From contig NZ_VRLV01000007.1 of NCBI RefSeq assembly GCF_009760925.1, positions 372,001 to 436,000 of the forward strand: a stretch of 64,000 nt of DNA, given 5' to 3'. The notes beneath the pieces were generated by a model. The model did not search any database, was not told the origin of the DNA, and worked only from the letters and a program-made list of their open reading frames with translations. The translations under genes were made by a program, and so were the position numbers. Source of the DNA: Nonomuraea typhae. GTDB lineage: Bacteria > Actinomycetota > Actinomycetes > Streptosporangiales > Streptosporangiaceae. Below are positions 6,244 through 15,670 of the stretch, piece after piece; the first letter of the stretch is position 1; every line of letters begins with the position of its first letter.

Positions 6244-7920
6244 CTACACGCGCTGCCAGAGCGCGGGCACGTTGGGCGGTTCCCACCCGGGCAGGCTCGT
6301 GTGGCTCTGCAGGCACCGGTAGTTGGTGCCCTGGTAGCTCACGGTCGTGCCGGCCGTGTAGGAGGTGTACGGAGCCCATTCGGTGCCGGTGCTGCCCACG
6401 GTCAAGGTGAACGTGGCCGAGCGGTCGACGTTGGTCCCGTCGCCGGAGATGGTGATCGGGTAGCTCCCGGATGCGACACCCGAGGTGGTCGCGATCGACA
6501 CCGCCGAGGTCTGTCCCGCGGTGATGCTCGCCGGGCTGAACGAGACCGTCACGCCGCTGGGCGCCCCGGTGGCCGACAGCGCGATCTGCTGCGCCTGGCC
6601 GGAGGTGACCTGCGTGTTGACGGTGGTGTTCGCGGTGCCGCCCGGCTGGACCGAACCCGTGGTCGGGTTGACCGTGAACGAGTAGTCGTTCTGGACCTGC
6701 CCGATCGTCAGGTTGAAGGTGGTCGAGCGGTCGGAGTTGGCGCCGTCGCCGTTCAGCGAGATCTGCGCCGTGCCGTTGGCCGCGGACGCGGACGCGCTGA
6801 TCGTGACGGTCGAGGACTGACCCGACTGGATCGTCTGCGGGCTGAAGGAAACGGTCACCCCGGCCGGGACGTTGCCGGCGGAGAGGCTGACCGGCTGCGC
6901 CTGGCCGGAGGTGACCTGGGTGGTGAGCGTTGCCGTTGCCGACTGTCCCGGCTGGAGGGTCGCCGAGGACGGGCTCACCGCGATGGAGTAGTCGTTCTGC
7001 TGCTGCTGGCCGACGGCCAGGTTCCACAGCACGTAGGCGGCCGCGTCCGCGTTGCGGTCGAGCGCGGTCGTGTTGATGTTGGACGGATAGGTGTCGCAGG
7101 CCGAGTGGTAGCAGCGGTCGAAGGACGCGTTGGCCTGACCGCCCCACTTCTGCGCCTGCGCGGCGGACTTGCGCTCGCTGGCGCCGGTGAAGACGCCGCC
7201 GACCCGGACCCCGGCGTTCTTGAACGAGGCGTGGTCGCTGCGGCCGTCGCCGATGGTCTCACGCTCGGTCTGGACGCCGATCGAGCTGTAGTAGGCGTTG
7301 AACAGCCCCTGCAGCTGCGTGTCGTCGTCGTAGACGAAGTAGCCGGGGTTGGGGGAGCCGGTCATGTCGAAGTTGAGGTAAGCCTCGACTCCCTGGGCGC
7401 CGCCGTTCTGCACGTAGAAGCGGGAGCCGATCAGGCCCTGCTCCTCGGCACCCCACCAGCCGAAGCGGACGTGCTTGGTCAGCGTCGGACGCTGCGCGGC
7501 CAGGGTCAGGGCGATCTCCAGCAGGGACGCGGAGCCCGAGCCGTTGTCGTTGATCCCCGGGCCCGCGGCCACGCTGTCCAGGTGGGCGCCGAGCATGAGG
7601 GTCGGGCTGGCCGGACCCTGCGGCCAGTCGGCGATCAGGTTGCTGCCGCCGCTGAAGGTCTGGACCCGGGTGGTGAATCCGGCCGCGTCCAGCTTGCCCT
7701 TGATGTAGGTGACCGAGGCGTTGAAGCCCGGTCGGCCGGAGGCCCGGTTGCCGCCGTTCGCCGAGGCGATCGACTGCAACTGGCTCAGGTGGGCCTGCAC
7801 GCCCGCCACCGGGATGTCCGGCGGCGCGAGGGCGGCCGCTTGGGCGCTTGTAGCGCCTGCGAGGGGGGCCAGGGCGGCCACCACGATGGCGGCCAGCCCT
7901 GACGCGATGAGCTTCTTCAC
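6244..7920 (-). CDS. Secreted M28-family aminopeptidase with two Ig-like repeats and a carbohydrate-binding module
   Basis: A 558-residue exported zinc peptidase. Residues 1-29 form a Sec signal peptide (MKKLIASGL...AQAA). Residues 30-300 are an M28 domain like the Streptomyces griseus aminopeptidase, with metal ligands visible as His113 (LGAHLDS), Asp125 (INDNGSG), Glu159/160 (WGAEEQG), Asp185 (NFDMTGS) and His272 (CYHSACD). Two ~100-residue Ser/Thr/Gly-rich repeats (about 310-410 and 411-510) follow, each with 'TTQVTSGQAQ' or 'NTQVTSGQAQ', then a ~45-residue ChiC-type chitin/carbohydrate-binding module (about 514-558, 'YTAGTTVSYQGTNYRC'). It sits 13 bases after the M4 peptidase gene, so the two are probably co-transcribed. 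Confidence 0.93.
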   Translation of the reverse strand: MKKLIASGLAAIVVAALAPLAGATSAQAAALAPPDIPVAGVQAHLSQLQSIASANGGNRASGRPGFNASVTYIKGKLDAAGFTTRVQTFSGGSNLIADWPQGPASPTLMLGAHLDSVAAGPGINDNGSGSASLLEIALTLAAQRPTLTKHVRFGWWGAEEQGLIGSRFYVQNGGAQGVEAYLNFDMTGSPNPGYFVYDDDTQLQGLFNAYYSSIGVQTERETIGDGRSDHASFKNAGVRVGGVFTGASERKSAAQAQKWGGQANASFDRCYHSACDTYPSNINTTALDRNADAAAYVLWNLAVGQQQQNDYSIAVSPSSATLQPGQSATATLTTQVTSGQAQPVSLSAGNVPAGVTVSFSPQTIQSGQSSTVTISASASAANGTAQISLNGDGANSDRSTTFNLTIGQVQNDYSFTVNPTTGSVQPGGTANTTVNTQVTSGQAQQIALSATGAPSGVTVSFSPASITAGQTSAVSIATTSGVASGSYPITISGDGTNVDRSATFTLTVGSTGTEWAPYTSYTAGTTVSYQGTNYRCLQSHTSLPGWEPPNVPALWQRV

Positions 7921-7933
7921 TCCTCCTGCTCCC

Positions 7934-10222
7934 TTAGCTCACCGGGAGCCAGAGGGCGAGGACGTTGGGCGGCTCCCAGCCCGGCTGGCTGGTGTGGCTC
8001 TGCCGGCACTGGTAGCGCGAGCCCTGGTAGGTGACGATCTGGCCCGCCGTGTAGGCCGTGAACGGTGCCCATTCGTTCTGGGTGGTGCCCACGGTCAGGT
8101 TGTACGTGGCCGAGTGGCTGGCGTTGGCGCCGGCGCCGTTGAGCACGATCGGATAGGTGCCCGGTGCGGCTCCGGAGGCGGAGACGGTTACCTGGCTGGT
8201 CTGGCCCGCGGTGATCGTGGCCGGGTTGAAGGTCACCGTGACGCCGTTCGGCGCTCCGGTGGCCGACAGGGTGATCTGCTGGGCCGAGCCGGAGGTCACC
8301 TGGGTGCTGATGGTGGTCTGGGTCGAGCCGGTCGGCTGGGTCGAGCCGGAGGTCGGGTTGATCGAGAACGAGAAGTCGTTCTGGACCTGCCCGATCGTCA
8401 GCCTGTAGTTGGCGGTCTGGTCGAACTCGGCGCCGTCGGCCGTCACCGCGATGGTGTGGCCGCCCTGCGGGCTGCCGGCCGTGGTGGTCAGCGTCAGCGT
8501 CGAGGTCTGGCCGGCGGTGATCGTGGCCGGGTTGAACTGCGCGGTCACGCCGCTGGGCAGGGTGCCGGCGCGCAGGGTGATCTGCTGGGCGGAGCCCTGG
8601 GTCACCTGGGTGCGGACCGTGCTGGTCGTGGTGCCGCCGGGGTCGACCTGGCCGGAGGCCGGGTCGAGCGTGAGCGAGAACTGGTTCTGCTGGCCCTCGC
8701 AGGTCGGCTCATTGGGCTGGGCGCGCAGGCTGATGGCGTCCCAGGCCGCCTTGACCGTGTTGAACTCGACGCAGCTGCCCGGGAAGAGCTCCTTGGCCGC
8801 CTGCAGCGAGGCGACGCGCGCCTTGGTGTGCGTCCAGGGGGCGCTCTTCTTGTTCAGCGTGGTCATGAAGATCTTGCCGGCCTTCAGGATGCCGATGCCG
8901 GTCACCGAGCTGGGGCCGCCGGAGCAGATCGGGCTGCTGGGCTTGCCGCCGCCCGGGTTGTTGCCCTCGGCCAGCAGGTAGAACCAGTGGTTCTGCGGGC
9001 CCGCGCCGGCGTGCACCTCGGGGAAGGTGCCGGTGTAGCAGTTCGGGTCGCCGAGCGCCGACGGGTTGTACATGTTGCGGATCGGGCCGCCGCCGAGCGC
9101 GGGCTCCTCACCGACGAGGTAGTCCGGCGGGTCGTTCGGGTTGTTGGCGAAGTGCTCGGTCAGGGCGCCGAAGATGTCACCGGTGGACTCGTTCATGCCG
9201 CCGGCCTCGTTGCCGGAGCCGGCGCCGCCGGGCGTGGTCTGGAAGATGGCGTGGCCGTACTCGTGGCCGACGACGTCCATCGAGACCAGGTTCTTGCGGG
9301 CCGCACCGCTCGCGCCGTTGTGGCCGAAGTTGGTGTAGGACCCGTTCCAGAAGGCGTTGGCCTGGGCAAGGCCGACGCGCGCCGGGAAGCCGCCGCCGGA
9401 GCCGTTGATGCCGTTGCGGCCGACCCAGTCACGGAGCATGTCCCATTCCTTCTGGGCTCCGTACAGGACGTCGACGCAGGCGGTGGTGAGGTCGGTCGCC
9501 CCGCCGTTGCCCCAGGGGGCGGAACCGGTGAAGGCCGAGCCGTTCTGGCCGCCGCACTGGAGGCCGCGGCGGTTGGGGTCGACCATGGAGCCGGCCTGGG
9601 TGTCGATCTGGACGGTGCCGACGTAGTGGGCCCGGCCCTCGGCGTCCCTGACCAGCTCGACCTCGTCGATGACCTTGCCGTTGAGCGCGTCCACGTAGAC
9701 GGTCCGGTTGTTGGCCGGGCCGGTCACGGTGGTCGCGTACGCCAGGCGCGGGGTCTTGCCGGCGGCGTGGACGACGAGCGACGGCGCGCTGACGCTGTCC
9801 ACCTTCTTGATCCGCGCCTGCGAGGTGGCGGCCGCCGCGGCGGCGCTCACCTTGGGCGTGGTGCTGACGTTGATGACGGACTGCTGGCCGGTGGTGATGT
9901 CGTTGACGACCTGGCCGGAGGCGTCCGTGCTGACGGTGACCTCGCCGCCGTAGACGGGCAGGCCCTTGTGCGTGCGCGTGTAGGTGACGAACTGCAGGCC
10001 GTTTGCACCCGGGATGCTGGCCTGAAGGTGGTATTCGTCATCCTGCGCGGTGCGCAGTGAAGGTGCGAAAGAGGCAAGCGCGCTCTGCGCCGAGGTGACG
10101 GCGCTCGTGGCCTCGCTTGGAGTGGGGGGATCTTGTACGGCTTGCGCCTGGGCCGCCTGGGGTGCCAGGGCCAGCGCCAGCGCGGCTAACGCGGCAGCCG
10201 ACAGTTTGAGCTTGGGGTTCAC
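7934..10222 (-). CDS. Secreted M4-family (thermolysin-like) metallopeptidase with Ig-like repeats and a carbohydrate-binding module
   Basis: A 762-residue exported protease. Residues 1-26 are a signal peptide; an FTP-type propeptide follows (about 60-200). The catalytic domain has His320-Glu321-x-x-His324 (HEYGH), the third zinc ligand Glu345 (GGMNESTGD) and the catalytic His412 (GPQNHWFYLL). The C-terminus carries two Ser/Thr-rich repeats and a ChiC-type binding module nearly the same as in the neighbouring M28 peptidase, ending 'QPGWEPPNVLALWLP'. Start is GTG at 10222, chosen for AAGGAGCC upstream and because it begins the signal peptide; a longer frame to 10300 lacks support. The gene precedes the M28 gene by 13 bases. 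Confidence 0.93.
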   Translation of the reverse strand: MNPKLKLSAAALAALALALAPQAAQAQAVQDPPTPSEATSAVTSAQSALASFAPSLRTAQDDEYHLQASIPGANGLQFVTYTRTHKGLPVYGGEVTVSTDASGQVVNDITTGQQSVINVSTTPKVSAAAAAATSQARIKKVDSVSAPSLVVHAAGKTPRLAYATTVTGPANNRTVYVDALNGKVIDEVELVRDAEGRAHYVGTVQIDTQAGSMVDPNRRGLQCGGQNGSAFTGSAPWGNGGATDLTTACVDVLYGAQKEWDMLRDWVGRNGINGSGGGFPARVGLAQANAFWNGSYTNFGHNGASGAARKNLVSMDVVGHEYGHAIFQTTPGGAGSGNEAGGMNESTGDIFGALTEHFANNPNDPPDYLVGEEPALGGGPIRNMYNPSALGDPNCYTGTFPEVHAGAGPQNHWFYLLAEGNNPGGGKPSSPICSGGPSSVTGIGILKAGKIFMTTLNKKSAPWTHTKARVASLQAAKELFPGSCVEFNTVKAAWDAISLRAQPNEPTCEGQQNQFSLTLDPASGQVDPGGTTTSTVRTQVTQGSAQQITLRAGTLPSGVTAQFNPATITAGQTSTLTLTTTAGSPQGGHTIAVTADGAEFDQTANYRLTIGQVQNDFSFSINPTSGSTQPTGSTQTTISTQVTSGSAQQITLSATGAPNGVTVTFNPATITAGQTSQVTVSASGAAPGTYPIVLNGAGANASHSATYNLTVGTTQNEWAPFTAYTAGQIVTYQGSRYQCRQSHTSQPGWEPPNVLALWLPVS

Positions 10223-10306
10223 TCTCGTGGCTCCTTGGGGGGTGAACTGGCTGGAGTCACACCCAAGCTGACATCGGGGGTTAACGGAACGTAACCCCAT
10301 TTTTTG

Positions 10307-11263
10307 TCATAACGTCACACTATGGGCGCCATGGCGGCGCAGCCAGGCGTTGTAGGTGGGGTTGCGCATCGCCTCGGACCAATAGGTTTTGGTCACCGCT
10401 TGGACCAGGTCCTTGGAGTGCGGAGCCAGCGGCCCGTGCTCGGTCCAGCCGATCAGGTGCCGCATCCGCAGAGGCGAACCGGCGATCGGCCGGATCACGA
10501 TGCCGTCCCGAGCCGGGCTCGTGGCCTGGAACAATCCCACACAGCGGCCTTCCGCGATCAGGTCCAGCGCCACGCTCAGGTCCACCTTGAACCCGACCAT
10601 CGGGGCGAACCCATGGTCGGCGCAGGCGGTCCAGAAATGCTCGCGGGGACCGGTCTCCAAAAGGGCGTGCTGGGCCCACTGCTCCTTGGCGAGATCCGCC
10701 AGATTGATCTCGTCGTGGGCGGCCAGGGGGTGACTGGCGGTCAGCCCCACGAAGACCGGCTCGACGGCGATCTCGGCGTAGATGGCGCCCTGGGGCGGCT
10801 GCAGCTCGTGGCCCGGGTAGTCGTCCAGGGTCGCGAGCTCGATCCGCTCCGACTCCAGCAGGCCGGGCAGCACCTCGGTCGTCTCCTCGGTGCGCAGGCT
10901 GATCTCGGCCTCCGGTAACAACCTGCGCAGGGCTTTGGCCGCGAAGATGGCCAGCCGGGTCAGCGCGCAGCCGACCCGGATCGTGTCACGGTCGTCGCGC
11001 GCGTGCCGGCGGGCATCGCGGGCGAGGTCGTCGAAGGCGGGCAGGACGGAACGTGACCTCAGCAGCAACCAGCGGCCCAGCGGGGTCGGTGTCGTCCCCT
11101 CCCTGCCGCGCTCGAACAAGGGGCCACCGAACTGCCGCTCGATGCGGCGCAGCTGCGCCGCGAGCGCGGGCTGGGACATCCCCAGCGACGTCGCCGCCTT
11201 GGAGATGCTTCCGGTGTCCGCGATCGCGCATACGACTCTGAGATGCCGGACCTCGAGCTCCAC
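10307..11263 (-). CDS. LysR-family transcriptional regulator
   Basis: A 318-residue regulator. Residues 1-60 form the winged helix-turn-helix ('VRHLRVVCAIADTGSISKAA', then 'MSQPALAAQLRRIERQFGG'), followed by a periplasmic-binding-like effector domain to the C-terminus. GTG at 11263 gives a normal N-terminus; a frame to 11305 adds 14 unlikely residues. It reads toward the M4 peptidase gene with ~85 bases between its stop and that start, so it could control the protease pair, but LysR regulators usually act divergently and no such partner is seen. Target unknown. Confidence 0.9.
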   Translation of the reverse strand: MELEVRHLRVVCAIADTGSISKAATSLGMSQPALAAQLRRIERQFGGPLFERGREGTTPTPLGRWLLLRSRSVLPAFDDLARDARRHARDDRDTIRVGCALTRLAIFAAKALRRLLPEAEISLRTEETTEVLPGLLESERIELATLDDYPGHELQPPQGAIYAEIAVEPVFVGLTASHPLAAHDEINLADLAKEQWAQHALLETGPREHFWTACADHGFAPMVGFKVDLSVALDLIAEGRCVGLFQATSPARDGIVIRPIAGSPLRMRHLIGWTEHGPLAPHSKDLVQAVTKTYWSEAMRNPTYNAWLRRHGAHSVTL

Positions 11264-11370
11264 ACCTCGAGAGTAAAAGTAAAGAAGCTTTCCAGTAAGA
11301 CCCAATTCAGAATTAGCTTCTGACCAGGGACTTTACGAGCGTCTCGGAGCCCCAGCTTGACGACTTTCCG

Positions 11371-12057
11371 TCAAGTCGCGGTGACAAGGGCTTCGAAAAG
11401 CGCGGTATCCGAGCCCGCCTCAGGATGCCACTGGACGGCCAGCGCGAACGGATGGCCCTCCAGCTCGACCGCCTCGATGGTCCCGTCCTCGGCCCTGGCG
11501 CTCACGGTGAGGCCGTCGCCCAGGCGGTCGATGGCCTGGTGGTGGTAATGCGGGACGGTTACGCCGCCGGTCCCGAGCACCTTGGCCAGCCGGGTGCCGG
11601 GCTCGGCGCGTACGGGCAGGTGGCCGAAGGTGGCGGGCGCGGGGGAGTGGCCCTCGTGCCCGGTCACGTCGGGCAGGTGCTGGTGCAGGGTGCCGCCCAG
11701 GGTGATGTTGAGCACCTGGAGGCCCCGGCAGATGCCCAGGAAGGGCAGCCGGGCCTCCAGGGCGGCAGCCATCACATCGAACTCCGCCTCATCACGAAAT
11801 TTCCGGACGTAGCCGACGCGGGCATGAGGCGGCCGGCCGTACCGTCCGGGGTCGATGTCCCCGCCGCCGGCCAGGATGAGGCCGTCCAGCCGCCCGAGCA
11901 GCGAGGCGGGCTCGCCGCCGGGCGGCAGGATGACCGGCTGGCCGCCGGCCGCCGTCACCTTTTCGACGTACGTGTACGGCAGCAGCGCCGCCTCCATCTC
12001 CCAGACGGTGAATCGCGCGGGTTCCACGTAGCACGTGATGCCGATGACGGGTCGCAT
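11371..12057 (-). CDS. Gamma-glutamyl-gamma-aminobutyrate hydrolase family protein (class I amidotransferase-like)
   Basis: A 228-residue peptidase C26 family protein that would cleave gamma-glutamyl amide bonds, as PuuD does for gamma-glutamyl-GABA. The nucleophile elbow is 'LGICRGLQVLNI' with Cys near residue 105, and the catalytic His/Glu pair is in 'AVQWHPEAG' near the C-terminus. 'LILAGGGDIDPGRYG' is typical. ATG at 12057 starts the conserved 'MRPVIGITCY'; the longer open frame upstream is antisense-type composition inside the SDR gene. It is the last gene of the minus-strand amine cluster, 11 bases after the SDR gene. Confidence 0.92.
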   Translation of the reverse strand: MRPVIGITCYVEPARFTVWEMEAALLPYTYVEKVTAAGGQPVILPPGGEPASLLGRLDGLILAGGGDIDPGRYGRPPHARVGYVRKFRDEAEFDVMAAALEARLPFLGICRGLQVLNITLGGTLHQHLPDVTGHEGHSPAPATFGHLPVRAEPGTRLAKVLGTGGVTVPHYHHQAIDRLGDGLTVSARAEDGTIEAVELEGHPFALAVQWHPEAGSDTALFEALVTAT

Positions 12058-12068
12058 GCTCGTGCTCG

Positions 12069-12833
12069 CTAGAACGGCGTCACGTAGGCGCCCGAGATGC
12101 CGCCGTCCACGAGGAACTCGGACCCGGTGATGAAACTGGCGTCGTCGCTGGCCAGGAACGCGACCGCGGCGGCGATCTCGGTGGCCTCGGCGAAGCGGCC
12201 GACCGGGATGTGCACCAGGCGCCGCTGGGCGCGCTCGGGGTCCTTGGCGAACAGCTCCTGCAGCAGAGGCGTGTTGACCGGGCCCGGGCACAGGGCGTTG
12301 ACCCGGATGCCCTCGCGGGCGAACTGCACGCCGAGCTCGCGGGACATCGCCAGCACGCCGCCCTTGGAGGCGGTATAGGAGATCTGCGAGGTGGCCGAGC
12401 CCATCACCGCCACGAAGGAGGCGGTGTTGATGATCGAGCCCTTGCCCTGCCGCTGCATGTAGGGGATGACGTGCTTGCAGCACAGGTAGACGCTGGTGAG
12501 GTTGACCTCCTGCACGCGCCGCCAGGCGTCGATGCCGGTCTCCAGGATGGAATCGTCGTCGGGCGGGGAGATGCCGGCGTTGTTGAAGGCGATGTCCACA
12601 CCGCCGTAGGTCTCGAACGCCGTCCGGTACATGCGGGCGACGTCGTCGTCGCTGGTCACGTCGGCCTGGACGAAGATCCCGCCGACCTCCTCCGCGGCCT
12701 TCTTGCCCGCATCCTCGTCCACGTCCACGCACACCACGCGGGCGCCCTCCTCGGCGAACCTGCGCGCGGTGGCCAGGCCGATCCCGCTGCCCGCGCCGGT
12801 GATGACGGCGACGCGGTCCTGCAAACGCTGCAT
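12069..12833 (-). CDS. Short-chain dehydrogenase/reductase (3-oxoacyl reductase-like)
   Basis: A 254-residue classical SDR. Cofactor motif 'TGAGSGIG' at the N-terminus with Asp at the end of beta-2 ('VVCVDVDED'), indicating NAD(H). 'NNAG' and the catalytic Ser...Tyr-x-x-x-Lys ('YTASKGG') are present, with the 'PGPVNTPLL' and 'FLVDGG' motifs near the C-terminus. In this cluster it could oxidise or reduce an intermediate of amine or hydroxyamine breakdown; the substrate is not evident. It lies between the PuuD-like and aldehyde dehydrogenase genes on the same strand. Confidence 0.9.
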   Translation of the reverse strand: MQRLQDRVAVITGAGSGIGLATARRFAEEGARVVCVDVDEDAGKKAAEEVGGIFVQADVTSDDDVARMYRTAFETYGGVDIAFNNAGISPPDDDSILETGIDAWRRVQEVNLTSVYLCCKHVIPYMQRQGKGSIINTASFVAVMGSATSQISYTASKGGVLAMSRELGVQFAREGIRVNALCPGPVNTPLLQELFAKDPERAQRRLVHIPVGRFAEATEIAAAVAFLASDDASFITGSEFLVDGGISGAYVTPF

Positions 12834-12928
12834 ATCGATCTACTCCTGCTCATTGGTCGTTCACCCTCCTCATTCGCTTCGCGAAGTGCCTCCTTCGTCG
12901 GCCCTTCACTCCGCTCACTGCGTCGGGT

Positions 12929-14269
12929 TCACTCCGTGGAGATGAAGACGTTCTTGGTCTCGGTGAAGGCGTCCAGCGCGTCGGGGCCCAGCTCGCGGCC
13001 GAGTCCTGACTGCTTGAAGCCGCCGAACGGGGTCCAGTAGCGCACCGACGAGTGCGAGTTCACCGACAGGTTGCCCGCCTCGACCGCACGGGCCATCCGG
13101 AGGGCGCGGCCGACGTCGCGGGTCCAGATGGAGCCGCTGAGCCCATAGGGCGTGTCGTTGGCGATCCTGACGGCCTCGGCCTCATCGGCGAACGGCACCA
13201 CCGACACGACCGGCCCGAAGATCTCCTCGGTGAAGGCCCGGTCGGTGACCCGCGAGGTGAGGACGGTCGGCGGGAACCAGTACCCGGGCCCGTCGGGGCA
13301 GGCACCCTGCAGGTGCGGCGTCTCGACGAAGCCGCGCACCCGCTCCAGGTGCTCGGCGCTGATCAGCGGGCCCATCTCGGTGCTCTCGTCGAGCGGGTCG
13401 CCCACTTTCACGTTGAGTACGGCGGCGCCCAGCTTCTCCAGGAACTCCTCGTACACGCTCTGCTCGACCAGGATGCGGGAGCGGGCGCAGCAGTCCTGCC
13501 CAGAGTTATCAAAAACCGCATAAGGCGCCGTTTTTGCCGCTTTATCCAGATCGGAGTCCGCAAAGATGATATTTGCCGATTTGCCGCCCAGCTCCAGCGT
13601 CACCCGCTTCACCTGGCCCGCCGCCTGGGCGGCGATCAGCTTGCCCACCTCGGTCGACCCGGTGAACACGATCTTGGCCACGTCCGGGTGCTCGACCAGC
13701 CGGGCGCCGGCCACCTCACCCTCCCCGGGCAGCACCTGGAACACCCCCTCGGGCAGCCCCGCGGCCAGGGCCAGCTCCGCCAGCCGTACAGCGGTGAGGG
13801 GTGTCCACTCGGCGGGCTTCACGACGACCGTGTTCCCGGCGGCCAGCGCCGGCGCCACGCCCCACATCATGACGACCATGGGGAAGTTCCACGGCACGAT
13901 CACGCCCACGACGCCCAGGGGCTCCTGGAAGGTGACGTCCACGCCGCCGGGCACCGGGATCTGCTTGCCGTGGTTGCGTTCGGGGGCCCCGGCGTAGAAG
14001 TGCAGCACGTCACGGACGTTGCCGGCCTCCCAGCGGGCGTTGCCGATCGTGTGACCGGAGTTGGTGACCTCCAGCCGGGCCAGTTCCTCGCCGTGCGCGT
14101 CCACCAGGTCGGCGAAGCGGCGCAGCAGCCGGGCGCGGTCACCGGGCGCCACCTGACGCCAGCTCGCGTACGCCTGCCTGGCCCGCGCCACGGCCCGGTC
14201 GATCTCGGCCGCGTCGGCGAACTCGACGTCGGCGACCACGGCCTCGGTCGCCGGATTGATGATCTTCAC
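12929..14269 (-). CDS. NAD(P)-dependent aldehyde dehydrogenase
   Basis: A 446-residue ALDH-superfamily enzyme. 'VPWNFPMVVMMWGVAPALAAG' is the cofactor-binding region, 'FTGSTEVGK' the Rossmann glycine motif, 'LELGGKSANI' holds the general-base Glu, and 'GQDCCARSR' the nucleophilic Cys. It is slightly short at the N-terminus, which is usual for this subgroup. It starts within the last bases of the glutamine synthetase-like gene (4-bp overlap), so they are translationally coupled, and it likely oxidises a gamma-glutamyl aminoaldehyde as PuuC does. A short low-GC stretch (about 13500-13575) encodes the region around the catalytic residues. Confidence 0.92.
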   Translation of the reverse strand: MKIINPATEAVVADVEFADAAEIDRAVARARQAYASWRQVAPGDRARLLRRFADLVDAHGEELARLEVTNSGHTIGNARWEAGNVRDVLHFYAGAPERNHGKQIPVPGGVDVTFQEPLGVVGVIVPWNFPMVVMMWGVAPALAAGNTVVVKPAEWTPLTAVRLAELALAAGLPEGVFQVLPGEGEVAGARLVEHPDVAKIVFTGSTEVGKLIAAQAAGQVKRVTLELGGKSANIIFADSDLDKAAKTAPYAVFDNSGQDCCARSRILVEQSVYEEFLEKLGAAVLNVKVGDPLDESTEMGPLISAEHLERVRGFVETPHLQGACPDGPGYWFPPTVLTSRVTDRAFTEEIFGPVVSVVPFADEAEAVRIANDTPYGLSGSIWTRDVGRALRMARAVEAGNLSVNSHSSVRYWTPFGGFKQSGLGRELGPDALDAFTETKNVFISTE

Positions 14270-15648
14270 AGTCTCTCGAACCCCCTGAACATTTCCCAGT
14301 CCGTCACCGCCGCGTCGAAGGCGGCCAGCTCGACCCGGGCGTTGTTGGCGTAGTGGGCCACCACGTCCTCGCCGAAGACCTCGGCGGCCAGCTTCGAGCC
14401 CTCGAACAAGCTCAGCGCGTCACGCAGCGTGTGCGGCACGGTCTCGGCGCCCGAGGTGTAGGCGTTGCCCGTGTAGGCGTCCTCGAGCTCCAGCTCGCGG
14501 TCGATGCCGCGCAGGCCGGCGGCGATCAGCGCGGCGACCGCGAGATACGGGTTGACGTCGCCGCCGGGCACCCGGTTCTCCACCCGCAGCGAGTGGCCGT
14601 GGCCGACCAGGCGCAGCGAGCAGGTGCGGTTGTCCACGCCCCACTTGACCGCGGTCGGCGCGAAGCTGCCCGGCACGTACCGCTTGTAGGAGTTGATGTT
14701 CGGCGCGTAGAACAGCGTGAGCTCGCGCATGCTCTCCAGTTGCCCGGCGATGAACCGGGCGCCCAGCTCCGACAGGCCGTGCGGGCCGTCGCCGGCCATG
14801 ACCGCGCTGCCGTCCGTGCCGCGCAGGCTGATGTGGATGTGGCAGGAGTTGCCCTCACGCTGGTTGGGCTTGGCCATGAACGTGATCGACCGGCCCTCCT
14901 GCGCGGCGATCTCCTTGGCGCCGGTCTTGTAGATGGAGTGGTTGTCGCAGGTGCGCAGCGCCTCGTCGTACCGGAAGGCGATCTCGTGCTGGCCCAGGTT
15001 GCACTCGCCCTTGGCCGACTCCACGTACAGGCCCGCGCCCTCCATGCCGAGCCGGATGCGGCGCAGCAGCGGCTCGATGCGGGAGGTGCCGAGCAGCGAG
15101 TAGTCCACGTTGTAGAGGTTGGCGGGGTTGAGGTCGCGGTAGCCGCGCTGCCAGGCGTCCTCGTAGCTGTCGTTGTAGACGCAGAACTCCAGCTCGGTGC
15201 CGACGAAGGCGCGCAGCCCGCGTTCCTCCAGGCGGGCCAGCTGCTTGCGCAGGATCTGGCGCGGCGAGGGCGCCACGTCCGAGCCGTCCTCCCAGACGAG
15301 GTCGGCCATGAGCAGGCAGGTGCCCTCCTGCCAGGGAATGCGCCTGAGCGTGGACAAGTCGGGCTTCATGACGAAGTCCCCGTACCCACGATCCCAGGAC
15401 GACATCGCGTATCCGCCGACCGTGTTCATGTCGACGTCCACGGCCAGCAGGTAGTTGCAGCCCTCGGAGCCGTGCTGGAGGACCTCTTCCACGAAGTATC
15501 TGGCCGACAGCCGCTTCCCCTGCAGACGACCCTGCATGTCAACGATCGCCAGCAATACCGTGTCGATGCGCCCGGCAGCAACTTCGTCCCGCAGGTCGGA
15601 TACGGACAACAATCCGGTGCTCACGTGAGGATGCTCCGATCTGGCCAC
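14266..15648 (-). CDS. Glutamine synthetase-like gamma-glutamyl-amine ligase
   Basis: A 460-residue glutamine synthetase superfamily enzyme of the PuuA/GlnA3 type, expected to join glutamate to a polyamine or other amine using ATP. Visible motifs: 'GTELEFCVY' (metal/glutamate site), 'GECNLGQHEIAFRY', 'FMAKPNQREGNSCHIHISL' (ATP/metal His) and 'NRTCSLRLVGHG'. The short N-terminal beta-grasp and the absence of a clear adenylylation loop differ from the housekeeping GlnA. With ALDH, SDR and the PuuD-like hydrolase it forms a gamma-glutamylation route, but no PuuB-like amine oxidase is next to it. The FadR-type regulator is divergent. Confidence 0.92.
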   Translation of the reverse strand: MARSEHPHVSTGLLSVSDLRDEVAAGRIDTVLLAIVDMQGRLQGKRLSARYFVEEVLQHGSEGCNYLLAVDVDMNTVGGYAMSSWDRGYGDFVMKPDLSTLRRIPWQEGTCLLMADLVWEDGSDVAPSPRQILRKQLARLEERGLRAFVGTELEFCVYNDSYEDAWQRGYRDLNPANLYNVDYSLLGTSRIEPLLRRIRLGMEGAGLYVESAKGECNLGQHEIAFRYDEALRTCDNHSIYKTGAKEIAAQEGRSITFMAKPNQREGNSCHIHISLRGTDGSAVMAGDGPHGLSELGARFIAGQLESMRELTLFYAPNINSYKRYVPGSFAPTAVKWGVDNRTCSLRLVGHGHSLRVENRVPGGDVNPYLAVAALIAAGLRGIDRELELEDAYTGNAYTSGAETVPHTLRDALSLFEGSKLAAEVFGEDVVAHYANNARVELAAFDAAVTDWEMFRGFERL

Positions 15649-15670
15649 GGCGGTTGCCCGTTGATTGGGC

